From Hyphomicrobiales bacterium (lineage in GTDB: Bacteria > Pseudomonadota > Alphaproteobacteria > Rhizobiales > Xanthobacteraceae): a stretch of 64,000 bases of DNA. Of this stretch, positions 54,975 to 64,000 are shown one piece after another; within the stretch, counting starts at the first letter, position 1, and each line of letters opens with the position of its first letter. Made by a program: the position numbers and the translations under genes. The stretch lies in contig WHTM01000006.1 in the NCBI GenBank assembly GCA_009377755.1, positions 62,001 to 126,000 on the forward strand, written 5' to 3'. The notes beneath the pieces are model-generated. The model made no database searches. It was given only the letters and a program-made list of their open reading frames with translations, and was not told the origin of the DNA.

Positions 54975-55687
54975 GACTCGATCTCCTCGCCGACCGGCAG
55001 GTAAGTGCCGGCCGAAGCCGCGGTCCGGATTGCCTCGTATTCAGGCAGGCCTATCGGGTCGAACCGCACGGCATCGCCGGGCGCCAGCAATGACGGCCGC
55101 TCCCAGCACGCGTCGAAAAGCCGGATCGGCGTCGCCCCGATCACGTGCCAGCCGCTAGGATTCTCGGCCGGGTGGATGACCGACAAGGTCGAGGCGATGG
55201 CGATCGAGCCGGCCGGAACCCGAAGACGCGGATCGTTCCGTCGCGGCAGCGCGAGCTCGGCGGGCAAGTCTCCCATGTAGGGGTGTCCCGGCGAAAAGCC
55301 GATCATGTAGACGTGGAACAAGGTCCGCGCATGCCGGGCAACGACCTCATCGGCGCCAAGGCCGGTGCGCTCGGCGACCTCGGCGAGATCGGGCGCGAGT
55401 TCCGGCGCGTAGCAGGCCGGGATGATCCACCGCCGCCGCGGGCGGCCTTTGTCGCCTCCCGACGCCGTCAGCGCACGGAGCGAGGCGACAACGTTCTTGC
55501 CGCTGGTCGCCAGCGGATCGTAATGCACCAGCAGCGAGCGGAACGTCGGCACCACCTCGATAACGCCCGCCGGCGGCGCCGCCCGCACCTGGCGGGCGAG
55601 TTGCAGCACCCGCGCGCTCAATGCGCGATCGATCCGGCCGCCGAACTCGACGACCACCGCCGTATCTCCCGCCGCAATGAAGCGCAC
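54959..55687 (-). CDS. pxpB: 5-oxoprolinase subunit B (KipI/AHS1 family)
   Basis: A 242-aa protein: FIAAGDTAVVVEFGGRIDRA, FRSLLVHYDPLATSG, HMIGFSPGHPYMGDLP-like segment YMIGFSPGHPYMGDLPAELA and PAENPSGWHVIGATPIRLFD are the conserved KipI/PxpB segments. Partner of PxpC in ATP-dependent lactam opening. Divergent from pxpA. Confidence 0.9.
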   Translation of the reverse strand: MRFIAAGDTAVVVEFGGRIDRALSARVLQLARQVRAAPPAGVIEVVPTFRSLLVHYDPLATSGKNVVASLRALTASGGDKGRPRRRWIIPACYAPELAPDLAEVAERTGLGADEVVARHARTLFHVYMIGFSPGHPYMGDLPAELALPRRNDPRLRVPAGSIAIASTLSVIHPAENPSGWHVIGATPIRLFDACWERPSLLAPGDAVRFDPIGLPEYEAIRTAASAGTYLPVGEEIESWPRG

Positions 55688-55733
55688 GTTTCAGGCTCCG
55701 CGCAGCGGCGGCAGCCGGCCATGCACGGATGCG

Positions 55734-55810
55734 CTAGTGGTCCGATTCCAACATTCGCATCCCGTTTCGGCGCGCGTCTTTGCGAATGTTGGAATCGAAA
55801 GGACCACTAG
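55734..55810. repeat. CTAGTG-ended hairpin repeat a (locus 2)
   Basis: CTAGTGGTCCGATTCCAACA pairs with TGTTGGAATCGAAAGGACCACTAG at the other end. First of four in a row. Confidence 0.8.
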
Positions 55811-55823
55811 CAAGTATAAGTTT

Positions 55824-55902
55824 CTAGTGGAGTTTTGGATTTGACATTCGCGTCGCGCGCGCGCCGCCAGGTGGGTCGCGAATGTCAAATCCACTCCACT
55901 AG
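55824..55902. repeat. CTAGTG-ended hairpin repeat b (locus 2)
   Basis: CTAGTGGAGTTTTGGATTTG pairs with CAAATCCACTCCACTAG; inner arm GACATTCGCG/CGCGAATGTC. Confidence 0.8.
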
Positions 55903-55975
55903 CGCCGCCGATTTGAAGTTCCTGCACCACTTGCGGCAATCTCCTTCAGGAACTTCAAATCGGAAGCGGCACTAG
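55899..55975. repeat. Hairpin repeat c, GATTTGAAGTTCCTG type (locus 2)
   Basis: CGATTTGAAGTTCCTG pairs with CAGGAACTTCAAATCG. It shares its first CTAG with repeat b and matches the repeat at 39699-39769 in type and relative order. Confidence 0.8.
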
Positions 55976-55988
55976 AATCATAGACTTG

Positions 55989-56064
55989 CTAGTGCCCCTT
56001 TGCTTCCGAAGTTCGTGTCGGAACGTGCTGCAATGTATCACGAACTTCGGAAGCAGGGCACTAG
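55989..56064. repeat. CTAGTG-ended hairpin repeat d (locus 2)
   Basis: CTAGTGCCCCTTTGCTTCCG pairs with CGGAAGCAGGGCACTAG; arm TTCCGAAGTTCGTG/CACGAACTTCGGAA. Same type and order as 39785-39860. Confidence 0.8.
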
Positions 56065-56076
56065 CCGTTATTGTCA

Positions 56077-56092
56077 TCCTATTATTAGTACC
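56077..56092 (+). promoter_or_regulatory. Candidate GntR operator, pxpA upstream
   Basis: TCCTATTATTAGTACC, 99 bases before pxpA, with the same flanks (TGTCA before, ATA after) as the perfect inverted repeat at 50316. Confidence 0.4.
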
Positions 56093-56191
56093 ATATGGTG
56101 GCGCGCTCTTGTGCTGCCATTGCACCGATGCAGAACGGTTTTGCTGCGGCATGTTTGTACCGTGGAAGCCGCGACGTTGCGAACATAGACG

Positions 56192-56968
56192 ATGACGATC
56201 ACAATCAACCTCTGTGCCGATATCGGCGAGAGTTTCGGCGCCTACAAGATCGGCGACGACGATGCCATGCTCGGAATCGTTCGCTCGGCGAGCATCGCCT
56301 GTGGATTTCATGGCGGCGACCCGGTGACCATGCATGACGTGGTCAAGCGTGCCAAGGAAGCCGGCGTCAGCATCGGTTGCCATCCAAGCTACAACGACCT
56401 GTGGGGCTTCGGCCGCCGGCGCATCGATACCAGCGCCGACCACCTGGAATACATGATCGCCTACCAGATCGGTGCGCTGCAGGCATTTGCCGCTTATGTC
56501 GGCGAGAAGGTCACGCACCTGCAGCCGCATGGCGCGGTCGCCAATGTCGCGGCCGAACAGGAGGACGCCGCCATGGCGATCGGCCGGGCGATCCGAAGCG
56601 TGGACCGCGGCATTATCTACGTGGCGCCCCCGGACTCGTGGATGGAGAAGGCCGGCCGCAAGCTCGGGTTGCGCGTCGCCCTGGAAGGCTTCTGCGACCG
56701 TTCCTATGACGATGACGGCAAGATCGCCTCGCGCAAGCTTCCCGGCGCCGTCCACACCGATCCCGATGTGGTCGCCTCCCAGGTCCTGCGCATCGCGCTG
56801 CACGGTGAGGTGGTGTCGCGGACCGGCAAGGTTCTGCCGCAACGCGTCCATACATTGTGCGTGCATGGCGACGAGCCGACCGGCGTCGCCACGGCGAAGG
56901 CGGCGCGCAAGGCGCTGGAGGATGCCGGCGTCAAGATCGTCACGCTCCCCGAGATGAATTTCGAATAG
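56192..56968 (+). CDS. pxpA: 5-oxoprolinase subunit A (LamB/YcsF family)
   Basis: A 258-aa LamB/YcsF protein: INLCADIGESFGAYKIGDDD, SIACGFHGGDPVTMHDVVKR, GCHPSYNDLWGFGRR and VHTLCVHGDEPTGVATAKAA hold the conserved Asp/His residues. It forms the hydrolytic PxpABC complex with the divergently encoded B and C subunits. The npdG gene follows after 17 bases, so this lactamase subunit is co-transcribed with F420 genes. Substrate may be 5-oxoproline or another cyclic amide. Confidence 0.92.
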   Translation: MTITINLCADIGESFGAYKIGDDDAMLGIVRSASIACGFHGGDPVTMHDVVKRAKEAGVSIGCHPSYNDLWGFGRRRIDTSADHLEYMIAYQIGALQAFAAYVGEKVTHLQPHGAVANVAAEQEDAAMAIGRAIRSVDRGIIYVAPPDSWMEKAGRKLGLRVALEGFCDRSYDDDGKIASRKLPGAVHTDPDVVASQVLRIALHGEVVSRTGKVLPQRVHTLCVHGDEPTGVATAKAARKALEDAGVKIVTLPEMNFE

Positions 56969-56985
56969 GCAGGTCGGTATCGCCG

Positions 56986-57672
56986 ATGACAGAGCAAACC
57001 AACGCGCCAGGACATCCGACCATCGCCATCATCGGCGGCACGGGCGACCTCGGTTCCGGATTGGCCGGCCGCTGGGCCTCGGCAGGCTATCCGGTCGTGC
57101 TCGGATCGCGCGCCAAGGAGAAAGCGGTTGCCGCCGCGCAGAAGATGACAGCGGGCTCAGGCGGCGCGCCGATCAGCGGCGACGACAATCTCGGCGCCGC
57201 GCGGTCAGCGGACATTGTCGTGATCGCGGTGCCCTATTCGAACCACGATGCCATTCTGAACGAGCTCAAGCCGACGGTGGCGGGCAAAATCGTGGTCGAC
57301 GCCGTGGTGCCGCTGGTGCCGCCGAAGGTGTCGGTGGCGCAATTGCCGGGCGAAGGCTCGGCTGCCGCCGTCGCGCAGCGTATCCTCGGCGGAACGGCGC
57401 GCCTCGTATCGGCGTTTCATAACGTCGGTGCGGCGAAGCTGCGCGGCGGCGGACCTGTCGACTGCGACGTGCTGGTCTGCGGCGACGACAAGGAGGCTCG
57501 CGACGTGGTGATCGCGCTCGCCGACGCCGCCGGAACGCGTGGCGTCGACGGCGGCGTGCTGGCAAACTCGGTTGCCGCCGAGGCCCTGACGTCGATTCTG
57601 ATCGGCATCAATCGGCGCTATAAGGTCAACGGCGCCGGCATTCGCATCACCGGACTGCCGGCCAGGGAATGA
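56986..57672 (+). CDS. npdG: NADPH-dependent F420 reductase (F420:NADP oxidoreductase)
   Basis: A 228-aa Fno/NpdG protein: TIAIIGGTGDLGSGLAGRWA is the NADP-binding fold, GSRAKEKA the 2'-phosphate-binding loop, and AFHNVGAAKLRGGG the F420-side segment. It moves hydride between NADPH and F420, supplying F420H2 for reductions. It lies between pxpA and the cofC-cofGH ORF (3 bases before the latter), tying cofactor synthesis, reduction and ring-opening genes into one unit. Confidence 0.92.
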   Translation: MTEQTNAPGHPTIAIIGGTGDLGSGLAGRWASAGYPVVLGSRAKEKAVAAAQKMTAGSGGAPISGDDNLGAARSADIVVIAVPYSNHDAILNELKPTVAGKIVVDAVVPLVPPKVSVAQLPGEGSAAAVAQRILGGTARLVSAFHNVGAAKLRGGGPVDCDVLVCGDDKEARDVVIALADAAGTRGVDGGVLANSVAAEALTSILIGINRRYKVNGAGIRITGLPARE

Positions 57673-57675
57673 ATC

Positions 57676-60600
57676 ATGACGGGTGAGCGCATCTGGGCAG
57701 TCGTTCCGGTCAAGCCGTTCTCGCTGGCCAAGCGTCGGCTCGCATCCGTGCTCGGCGAGGATGAACGGGCACGGCTGGCGCGCGCCATGTTCGAGGATGT
57801 GCTCGACGCGCTGATGCGCGTCCGCCCGCTGGCCGGGATCATCGTGGTGACGCGCGACGCCGTGGCTGCGGCACTTGCCCGGAGCCGCGGGGCCGTCATC
57901 CTTGCGGACGACGTGCAAGGCATCAATGCCGCGCTCGGCATTGCCGTCGGGCATTTGTCTCACGAGCCGCACGCAACGATGATCGTGGTACCTTCGGATC
58001 TTCCACAGCTCACACCGGAGCATATCGACGACATCGTCGGCCGCCTGCCGCCGGAGCGCGCCGTGGCATTGGTGCCGAGCAACGACGGCGGGACAAATCT
58101 CTTGGCCTTGCGGCCGGCGGACGCGATTGCGCGCTGCTTCGGCCCGAGCAGCTTTGCCGCGCATTGCGCGGCGGCCAGGCAGGCGGGCATCGCGCCGCTT
58201 GTCATTCCATCAGCGGAACTCGGCTGCGATATCGACCGGCCGGAGGACCTCGCTGCGTTTCTAGCGTTCGGCACGTGCACGCGCACGCATGCGTTCCTGT
58301 CGCAGCATTCGTTATTGTGCCCTCTCCCCTTGAGGGAGAGGGCAGCGCAGGACGTGCAACAAACTCGGATGGGTGAGGGGTATTCTTTCAACAATACCCC
58401 TCACCCATCCTTCTTCGCTGGAACGCTGAGCAGCCCTCTCCCAGCCGAAGTCGGATGTTTCCGACTTCGGCAAGACTCAAAAGGTCCGAACTCGGGTAAA
58501 CCCGAGTTCGGGTGGGAGAGGGCACGAGAGGCGATGTTCTCGCATGCGGACGCGCTCGCGTTGGCTGACTGCGACGATCTCGACCATCTCATGCAGGCCG
58601 CGGCAAGGCGCCGTGATCGGGCGGATGGGCACATCGTTTCGTATTCGCGCAAGGTCTTCATCCCGCTGACCAAGCTGTGCCGCGACGTGTGCCACTATTG
58701 CGCCTTCGCGCAGCCGCCCCGCGCCGACGAGGCGGCGTATCTCTCGCGCGACGAGGTGCTCAGCATCGCCCGCGCCGGCAAGGACGCCGGCTGCAAGGAG
58801 GCGCTGTTCACCCTCGGCGACAAGCCGGAGCTGCGCTACCGCACAGCGCGCGTGGCGCTCGACCGGCTGGGGCATGCAACGACGCTCGCCTACCTCGCCG
58901 AGGCCGCACGCGCCGTGTTCGACGAGACGGGGCTCCTGCCCCACGTCAATCCCGGCCTGCTCGATGCCGGCGATATCGCTACGCTGCGCAAGGTCTCGGT
59001 GTCACAGGGCATCATGCTGGAAAGTGCCGCCGAGCGCTTGTGCGCACGCGGCGGTCCGCACTTCGGCTCGCCCGACAAGCATCCCGCCGCCCGCCTCGAC
59101 ACCATCCGCCTTGCCGGCGAGCAGCGGGTCCCGTTTACCTCGGGGATTCTGATCGGCATCGGCGAGACGCGCCGCGAGCGGATCGAGGCGCTGCTGGCGC
59201 TACGCGACCTCCACGATGCGCACGGGCACATTCAGGAAATCATCATTCAGAATTTCCGGCCGAAGCCCGGCACCAAGATGGCGGACGCTGCTGCGCCGTC
59301 GCTTGACGAACTGTTATGGACCATCGCGGTCGCGCGGCTGATCTTCGCGCCCGAGATGAACATCCAGGCGCCGCCGAACCTGAGCCCCGGCGCGCTGCGG
59401 CGGCTGGTCGAGGCCGGCATCAACGACTGGGGCGGCGTCTCGCCGGTGACGCCCGACCACGTCAACCCGGAGGCGCCGTGGCCGCACCTGCAGATTCTGG
59501 AACGTGCGACCGCGGCGGCCGGCAAGCGGCTCACCGAGCGGCTCGCGATCTATCCGGCCTATGCGCGCGAGCCCGCGCGCTGGGTCGACCCCGGCTTGCG
59601 CACGGCGCTGCTGCACACCATCGATGCCGACGGCTTTCCGCGCACCGACGACTGGTCGCCCGGCCAAGGCGCTGCGCTGCCGCCGGACGCTGGGCTCGTC
59701 CTTAGCCGGCCCGCCATTGCGAGCAACGAGCTTGCGCCGATCATCGCCCGCGCGGAAGCCGGATATCGCCTTGATGAGCGCGATATCGTCCGGATGTTCC
59801 AGGCGCGCGGAAACGAATTCTCCGTGATGTGTTCCGTAGCGGACGATATGCGCAAGGCGATGTCGGGCGATGTCATCTCGTATGTCGTCACGCGCAACAT
59901 CAACTACACCAACATCTGCTACTTCAAATGCCAGTTCTGCGCCTTCTCGAAAGGCAAGATGAGCGAGAATCTGCGCGGACGTCCCTACAATCTCGGACTT
60001 CAAGAGATTGCCGAGCGCGCCCGTGAAGCGTGGAAACGCGGCGCCACCGAAGTCTGCATGCAGGGCGGCATCCATCCCGACTATACCGGCGACACCTACC
60101 TACAGATCTGCCGTGCGGTGAAAGAGGCCGTCCCCGAAATGCACGTGCATGCGTTCTCGCCGCTGGAAGTGCACCAGGGCGCCGCGACGCTCGGAATTTC
60201 GCTTGATGCGTTCTTCGCCGCGCTCAAGGACGCCGGCCTCGGCACCCTGCCCGGGACAGCGGCGGAAATCCTCGACGACGAAGTACGCAACGTGATCTGC
60301 CCGGACAAGATCAACACGCAGCGCTGGCTTGAGGTGATGCGAGCCGCACATCACGCCGGCTTCAAGAGCACCGCTACGATCATGTACGGCCACATCGAGG
60401 GCTATCAACATTGGGCGCGGCACCTGATACACATCAGGGCGCTTCAAGCCGATACCGGCGGCTTCACCGAGTTAGTGCCGCTGCCGTTCGTGCACATGGA
60501 AGCGCCGATCTATCTCAAGGGCCGTGCCCGGCGCGGTCCGACCTTCCGCGAGGCGGTGCTGATGCACGCGGTGGCGCGGCTCGCGCTGCATCCGCTGATC

Positions 60601-60921
60601 CCCAATATCCAGACCTCATGGGTGAAGATGGGGCCGGACGGCGTAGCCCATTGCCTGCAGGCCGGCGCCAACGATCTCGGCGGCACGCTGATGGACGAAA
60701 CAATCACCCGGTCCGCCGGGGCGATCCACGGGCAGGAAATGACGCCGGCCGCCATGGAGGCGATCATCCGCACGCTCGGCCGCACGCCGCGCCAGCGCAC
60801 CACGACCTATGCGACCGCCCCGGCCGAGCGTTACCAGGCGTCATTCCAGCCGCGTCACGTACCCGGCCACGCCGCGCCCCCTGTGGCGGAACTGGCCCGC
60901 CTGCGCACGACGATCGGTTAG
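57676..60921 (+). CDS. cofC-cofGH: Apparent CofC-CofG-CofH fusion for F420 biosynthesis
   Basis: One 1081-aa frame. Residues 1-~212 are CofC ([49 protein letters not shown]), the guanylyltransferase activating the three-carbon phosphoacid. Residues ~213-286 come from intergenic repeats. From ~287 lies CofG, with radical-SAM cysteines C335, C339, C342 (CRDVCHYC), and CofH with C748, C752, C755 (CYFKCQFC); together they make Fo as in actinobacterial FbiC. An in-frame ATG at 58534, preceded by GAGAGG, would start a normal 795-aa FbiC. So this may be two genes whose stop was lost, a real fusion, or both products. Domain calls firm. Confidence 0.9.
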   Translation: MTGERIWAVVPVKPFSLAKRRLASVLGEDERARLARAMFEDVLDALMRVRPLAGIIVVTRDAVAAALARSRGAVILADDVQGINAALGIAVGHLSHEPHATMIVVPSDLPQLTPEHIDDIVGRLPPERAVALVPSNDGGTNLLALRPADAIARCFGPSSFAAHCAAARQAGIAPLVIPSAELGCDIDRPEDLAAFLAFGTCTRTHAFLSQHSLLCPLPLRERAAQDVQQTRMGEGYSFNNTPHPSFFAGTLSSPLPAEVGCFRLRQDSKGPNSGKPEFGWERAREAMFSHADALALADCDDLDHLMQAAARRRDRADGHIVSYSRKVFIPLTKLCRDVCHYCAFAQPPRADEAAYLSRDEVLSIARAGKDAGCKEALFTLGDKPELRYRTARVALDRLGHATTLAYLAEAARAVFDETGLLPHVNPGLLDAGDIATLRKVSVSQGIMLESAAERLCARGGPHFGSPDKHPAARLDTIRLAGEQRVPFTSGILIGIGETRRERIEALLALRDLHDAHGHIQEIIIQNFRPKPGTKMADAAAPSLDELLWTIAVARLIFAPEMNIQAPPNLSPGALRRLVEAGINDWGGVSPVTPDHVNPEAPWPHLQILERATAAAGKRLTERLAIYPAYAREPARWVDPGLRTALLHTIDADGFPRTDDWSPGQGAALPPDAGLVLSRPAIASNELAPIIARAEAGYRLDERDIVRMFQARGNEFSVMCSVADDMRKAMSGDVISYVVTRNINYTNICYFKCQFCAFSKGKMSENLRGRPYNLGLQEIAERAREAWKRGATEVCMQGGIHPDYTGDTYLQICRAVKEAVPEMHVHAFSPLEVHQGAATLGISLDAFFAALKDAGLGTLPGTAAEILDDEVRNVICPDKINTQRWLEVMRAAHHAGFKSTATIMYGHIEGYQHWARHLIHIRALQADTGGFTELVPLPFVHMEAPIYLKGRARRGPTFREAVLMHAVARLALHPLIPNIQTSWVKMGPDGVAHCLQAGANDLGGTLMDETITRSAGAIHGQEMTPAAMEAIIRTLGRTPRQRTTTYATAPAERYQASFQPRHVPGHAAPPVAELARLRTTIG
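58318..58523. repeat. Composite palindromic repeat inside the cofC-cofGH frame
   Basis: Three parts: CCCTCTCCCC/GGGAGAGGGC (58319-58343); a perfect 17-bp stem GATGGGTGAGGGGTATT with its complement (58368-58409); and a block bounded by CCCTCTCCCA and TGGGAGAGGG that holds the twin hairpins CCGAAGTCGG/CCGACTTCGG (58445-58470) and CCGAACTCGGG/CCCGAGTTCGG (58486-58511). The twin-hairpin design matches the intergenic repeat at 7151-7212. Confidence 0.8.
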
Positions 60922-60975
60922 GCACCTGCCCAAAAATAGGGGCCACGGAGGGCCTTGCCGCCCCAAGTCTATTGT

Positions 60976-60989
60976 TCCAATAATAGTAC
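60976..60989 (+). promoter_or_regulatory. Candidate GntR operator, PLP-enzyme gene upstream
   Basis: TCCAATAATAGTAC, 92 bases before the PLP-enzyme start; nearly the same as TCCGATAATAGTAT before hyuA. Confidence 0.35.
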
Positions 60990-61081
60990 GACTCTATGAT
61001 TTGACCGTGGACTTGGCCGGCGTTTGGTGTGGAGCATCTTCCCCCGTACGCAACGACAAGGGCGATATTCGGGGGACAATA

Positions 61082-62587
<1,506 letters not shown>

Positions 62588-62614
62588 GACGGCGCAAGAC
62601 AGGAGCCCAGCCGG

Positions 62615-63568
62615 GTGACGCAATCGTATCTGAAGCTGCGCCAGGACTTGCAGCGCCGCGACCGCAGCCTGCGCGAGAAAGTGGTCACGCTGGAAGAGGC
62701 GACGACCTTCGTTCGTGACGGCGACAGCGTCGGCATCGGCGGCAGCACCATGTCGCGCACCCCGATGGCGATGATCTGGGCGCTGATCCGCGCCCGCAGG
62801 AAAAAGCTCTCCTGCTCGCGGTGCATCACCTCGAGCGACGGCGACCTGCTGGTCGGCTCGGGCATCTGCGATCACATGACCACGAGCTGGTTCAACCAGG
62901 GCATCCTCTGGGGCGTCTCCAAGGTGATGCGGCACAATGTCGAGACCGGCAAGATCCGCTACGACGAATGGAGCCACATGGCCGTCGGGATGCGGTTTCG
63001 CGCCGGCGCCATGGGCGTGCCGTTCATGCCGATCCGCTCGATGCTCGGCTCCGACGTGGCCCGCATCCGCCCGGAGGCGAAGGAGTTCACCTGCCCGTTC
63101 ACCGGCGACACGCTGCTGCTGGTACCGGCGCTCAATCCCGACGTCGCGCTGATCCACGTGCAGCGCTGCGACGCCTACGGCAATGCGCAGATCGACGGCC
63201 TGCAGTTCATGGACATCGATCTTGCCATGGCGGCCAACAAGGTGATCCTGACCACCGAGCGGATCGTCTCCAACGACCAGATCCGGCGCGCTCCGGATCA
63301 GACCAAGATCCCGTTCTTCGCCGTCGACGCGGTGGTCGAAGTGCCGTTCGGCTCGGCGCCGCACGAATGCTACGGCATCTACGAGCCGATGAGCCGCCAC
63401 ATGGAAGCCTACGTGGCGCAGGTCAATGGCGACCCGGTCGGCGGCATGAAGGACTACCTCGATCGCTACGTCTATGGCCCCAAGTCCTGGACGGAGTTTC
63501 TCGACCTGATCGGCGTCGACGAGCTGCTGGAAGCCGTGAACGCCGGCAGGAGCATCTACAATGATTAA
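62615..63568 (+). CDS. CoA transferase subunit A (glutaconate CoA-transferase type)
   Basis: A 317-aa family I CoA-transferase alpha subunit: TFVRDGDSVGIGGSTMSRTP, DLLVGSGICDHMTTSWFNQG, NPDVALIHVQRCDAYGNAQI. GTG start with AGGAG upstream. It forms a heteromer with the next gene product and moves CoA from acetyl- or succinyl-CoA onto a carboxylic acid, probably the end product of the pathway encoded here. The acid is unknown. Confidence 0.9.
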   Translation: MTQSYLKLRQDLQRRDRSLREKVVTLEEATTFVRDGDSVGIGGSTMSRTPMAMIWALIRARRKKLSCSRCITSSDGDLLVGSGICDHMTTSWFNQGILWGVSKVMRHNVETGKIRYDEWSHMAVGMRFRAGAMGVPFMPIRSMLGSDVARIRPEAKEFTCPFTGDTLLLVPALNPDVALIHVQRCDAYGNAQIDGLQFMDIDLAMAANKVILTTERIVSNDQIRRAPDQTKIPFFAVDAVVEVPFGSAPHECYGIYEPMSRHMEAYVAQVNGDPVGGMKDYLDRYVYGPKSWTEFLDLIGVDELLEAVNAGRSIYND

Positions 63569-64000
63569 GGCGCAACATCATACGGCGAGCGAACTGCTGG
63601 CGATCCTCGCCGCCCGCGAGCTCAAGGACGGGCAGGTCGTATTCGCCGGCGTCGGCATTCCGCTGCTCGCGGCGACGCTGGCGCAACGGCTGCACGCGCC
63701 GGGCCTGACGATCCTGTTCGAGGGCGGCGTGATCGGCGCCTTCATCGAGCCCGGCAAGCTGCCGCCGTCCACCAACGACCAGCGCTGCACCAAGCGCGCC
63801 AACATGGTGCTCGGCAGCGCCGAGGTGCTCTTGCTGCTGCAACGCGGCTATGTCGACGTCGGCTTCATGGGCGGCGCGCAGATCGACCAGTACGGCAATC
63901 TCAACAGTTCCTTCATTGGCGGTCCGGAGCACCCGAGCGTGCGCCTGCCCGGCACCGGCGGCGGCAACGACATCGCCAGCCTGGCGCAGATGATCGTCGC
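63561..64000 (+). CDS. CoA transferase subunit B, 5' part
   Basis: ATG at 63561 overlaps the end of subunit A by 8 bases; the frame runs off the right edge after 146 codons. It has VFAGVGIPLLAATLAQRLHA, then E54 in LTILFEGGVIGAF, placed like the catalytic glutamate 54 of glutaconate CoA-transferase beta, and GFMGGAQIDQYGNLNSSFIG. The active site therefore appears intact in the visible part. Confidence 0.9.
   Translation, partial: MIKAQHHTASELLAILAARELKDGQVVFAGVGIPLLAATLAQRLHAPGLTILFEGGVIGAFIEPGKLPPSTNDQRCTKRANMVLGSAEVLLLLQRGYVDVGFMGGAQIDQYGNLNSSFIGGPEHPSVRLPGTGGGNDIASLAQMIV

Larger units (their letters stand above)
55688..56191. other. Hairpin-filled divergent region between pxpB and pxpA
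   Basis: About 500 bases with no gene. Four consecutive hairpin repeats occupy 55734-56064 and a candidate operator follows at 56077. The promoter of pxpA must lie between the array and 56192. Confidence 0.7.

Noticed and set aside
55734-56064. CRISPR array
   Set aside because: The units are individually palindromic with different arms, not identical direct repeats with unique spacers, and no cas genes are present.

Overview
The window is GC-rich (roughly two-thirds G+C), gene-dense DNA. It most resembles a soil alphaproteobacterium of the Hyphomicrobiales (Bradyrhizobium, Rhodopseudomonas or Xanthobacteraceae type). This is inferred from three orphan Bug-type binding proteins, several CO-dehydrogenase-like molybdenum hydroxylases, a hybrid anthraniloyl-CoA pathway and many short palindromic intergenic repeats. 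No rRNA, tRNA, CRISPR or prophage was seen.

Region 1 (1-11.4 kb) is a catabolic patchwork. It holds the end of a molybdenum hydroxylase large subunit, a dihydroxyphthalate-decarboxylase-like protein, a decayed REP-associated tyrosine transposase between inverted REP copies, Bug binding proteins, a DapA-family lyase with a shikimate-dehydrogenase-like protein, and a minus-strand cluster of two class II aldolases, a SIS isomerase, an Ldh-type dehydrogenase and a YCII protein. Region 2 (11.4-19.6 kb) is a coherent set for aerobic 2-aminobenzoate degradation through CoA thioesters: ligase, acyl-CoA dehydrogenase, enoyl-CoA hydratase, SDR, MarR regulator, RidA and, divergently, the two-domain 2-aminobenzoyl-CoA monooxygenase/reductase. 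Region 3 (19.7-26.1 kb) has a complete CoxM-CoxS-CoxL molybdenum hydroxylase, a cupin, and a LysR/Bug divergent pair. Region 4 (26.7-28.9 kb) is an IS1595-like element with a frameshifted transposase and three small passenger ORFs.

Region 5 (29-64 kb) is the most interesting part. It interleaves a complete coenzyme F420 biosynthesis set (cofE, FbiB-C-terminal-like reductase, cofD, and a cofC-cofG-cofH single ORF) and an F420:NADPH oxidoreductase (npdG) with genes for opening cyclic amides and N-heterocycles. These are an ATP-dependent hydantoinase/oxoprolinase pair, a barbiturase/cyanuric acid hydrolase, an amidase, PxpABC, an M20 amidohydrolase, a DUF1989 protein, a molybdenum hydroxylase with two CoxS-CoxG fusion subunits, two NMT1/THI5-type ABC importers, a PLP enzyme and a GctAB-type CoA transferase. 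One GntR/UTRA regulator sits in the middle, and similar AT-rich motifs lie before five plus-strand units. My inference is an F420-linked catabolic island for an unidentified cyclic ureide, imide or N-heteroaromatic compound. No recognisable F420-dependent substrate reductase is present in the window, so the consumer of F420H2 is unknown.

Repeats shape this DNA. There is a 33-bp REP family tied to the transposase remnant, a ~125-135 bp palindromic family confined to the first 15 kb, and CTAGTG-ended hairpins confined to the F420 region. A twin-hairpin repeat is intergenic near 7.2 kb but lies inside the cofC-cofGH reading frame at 58.4 kb.
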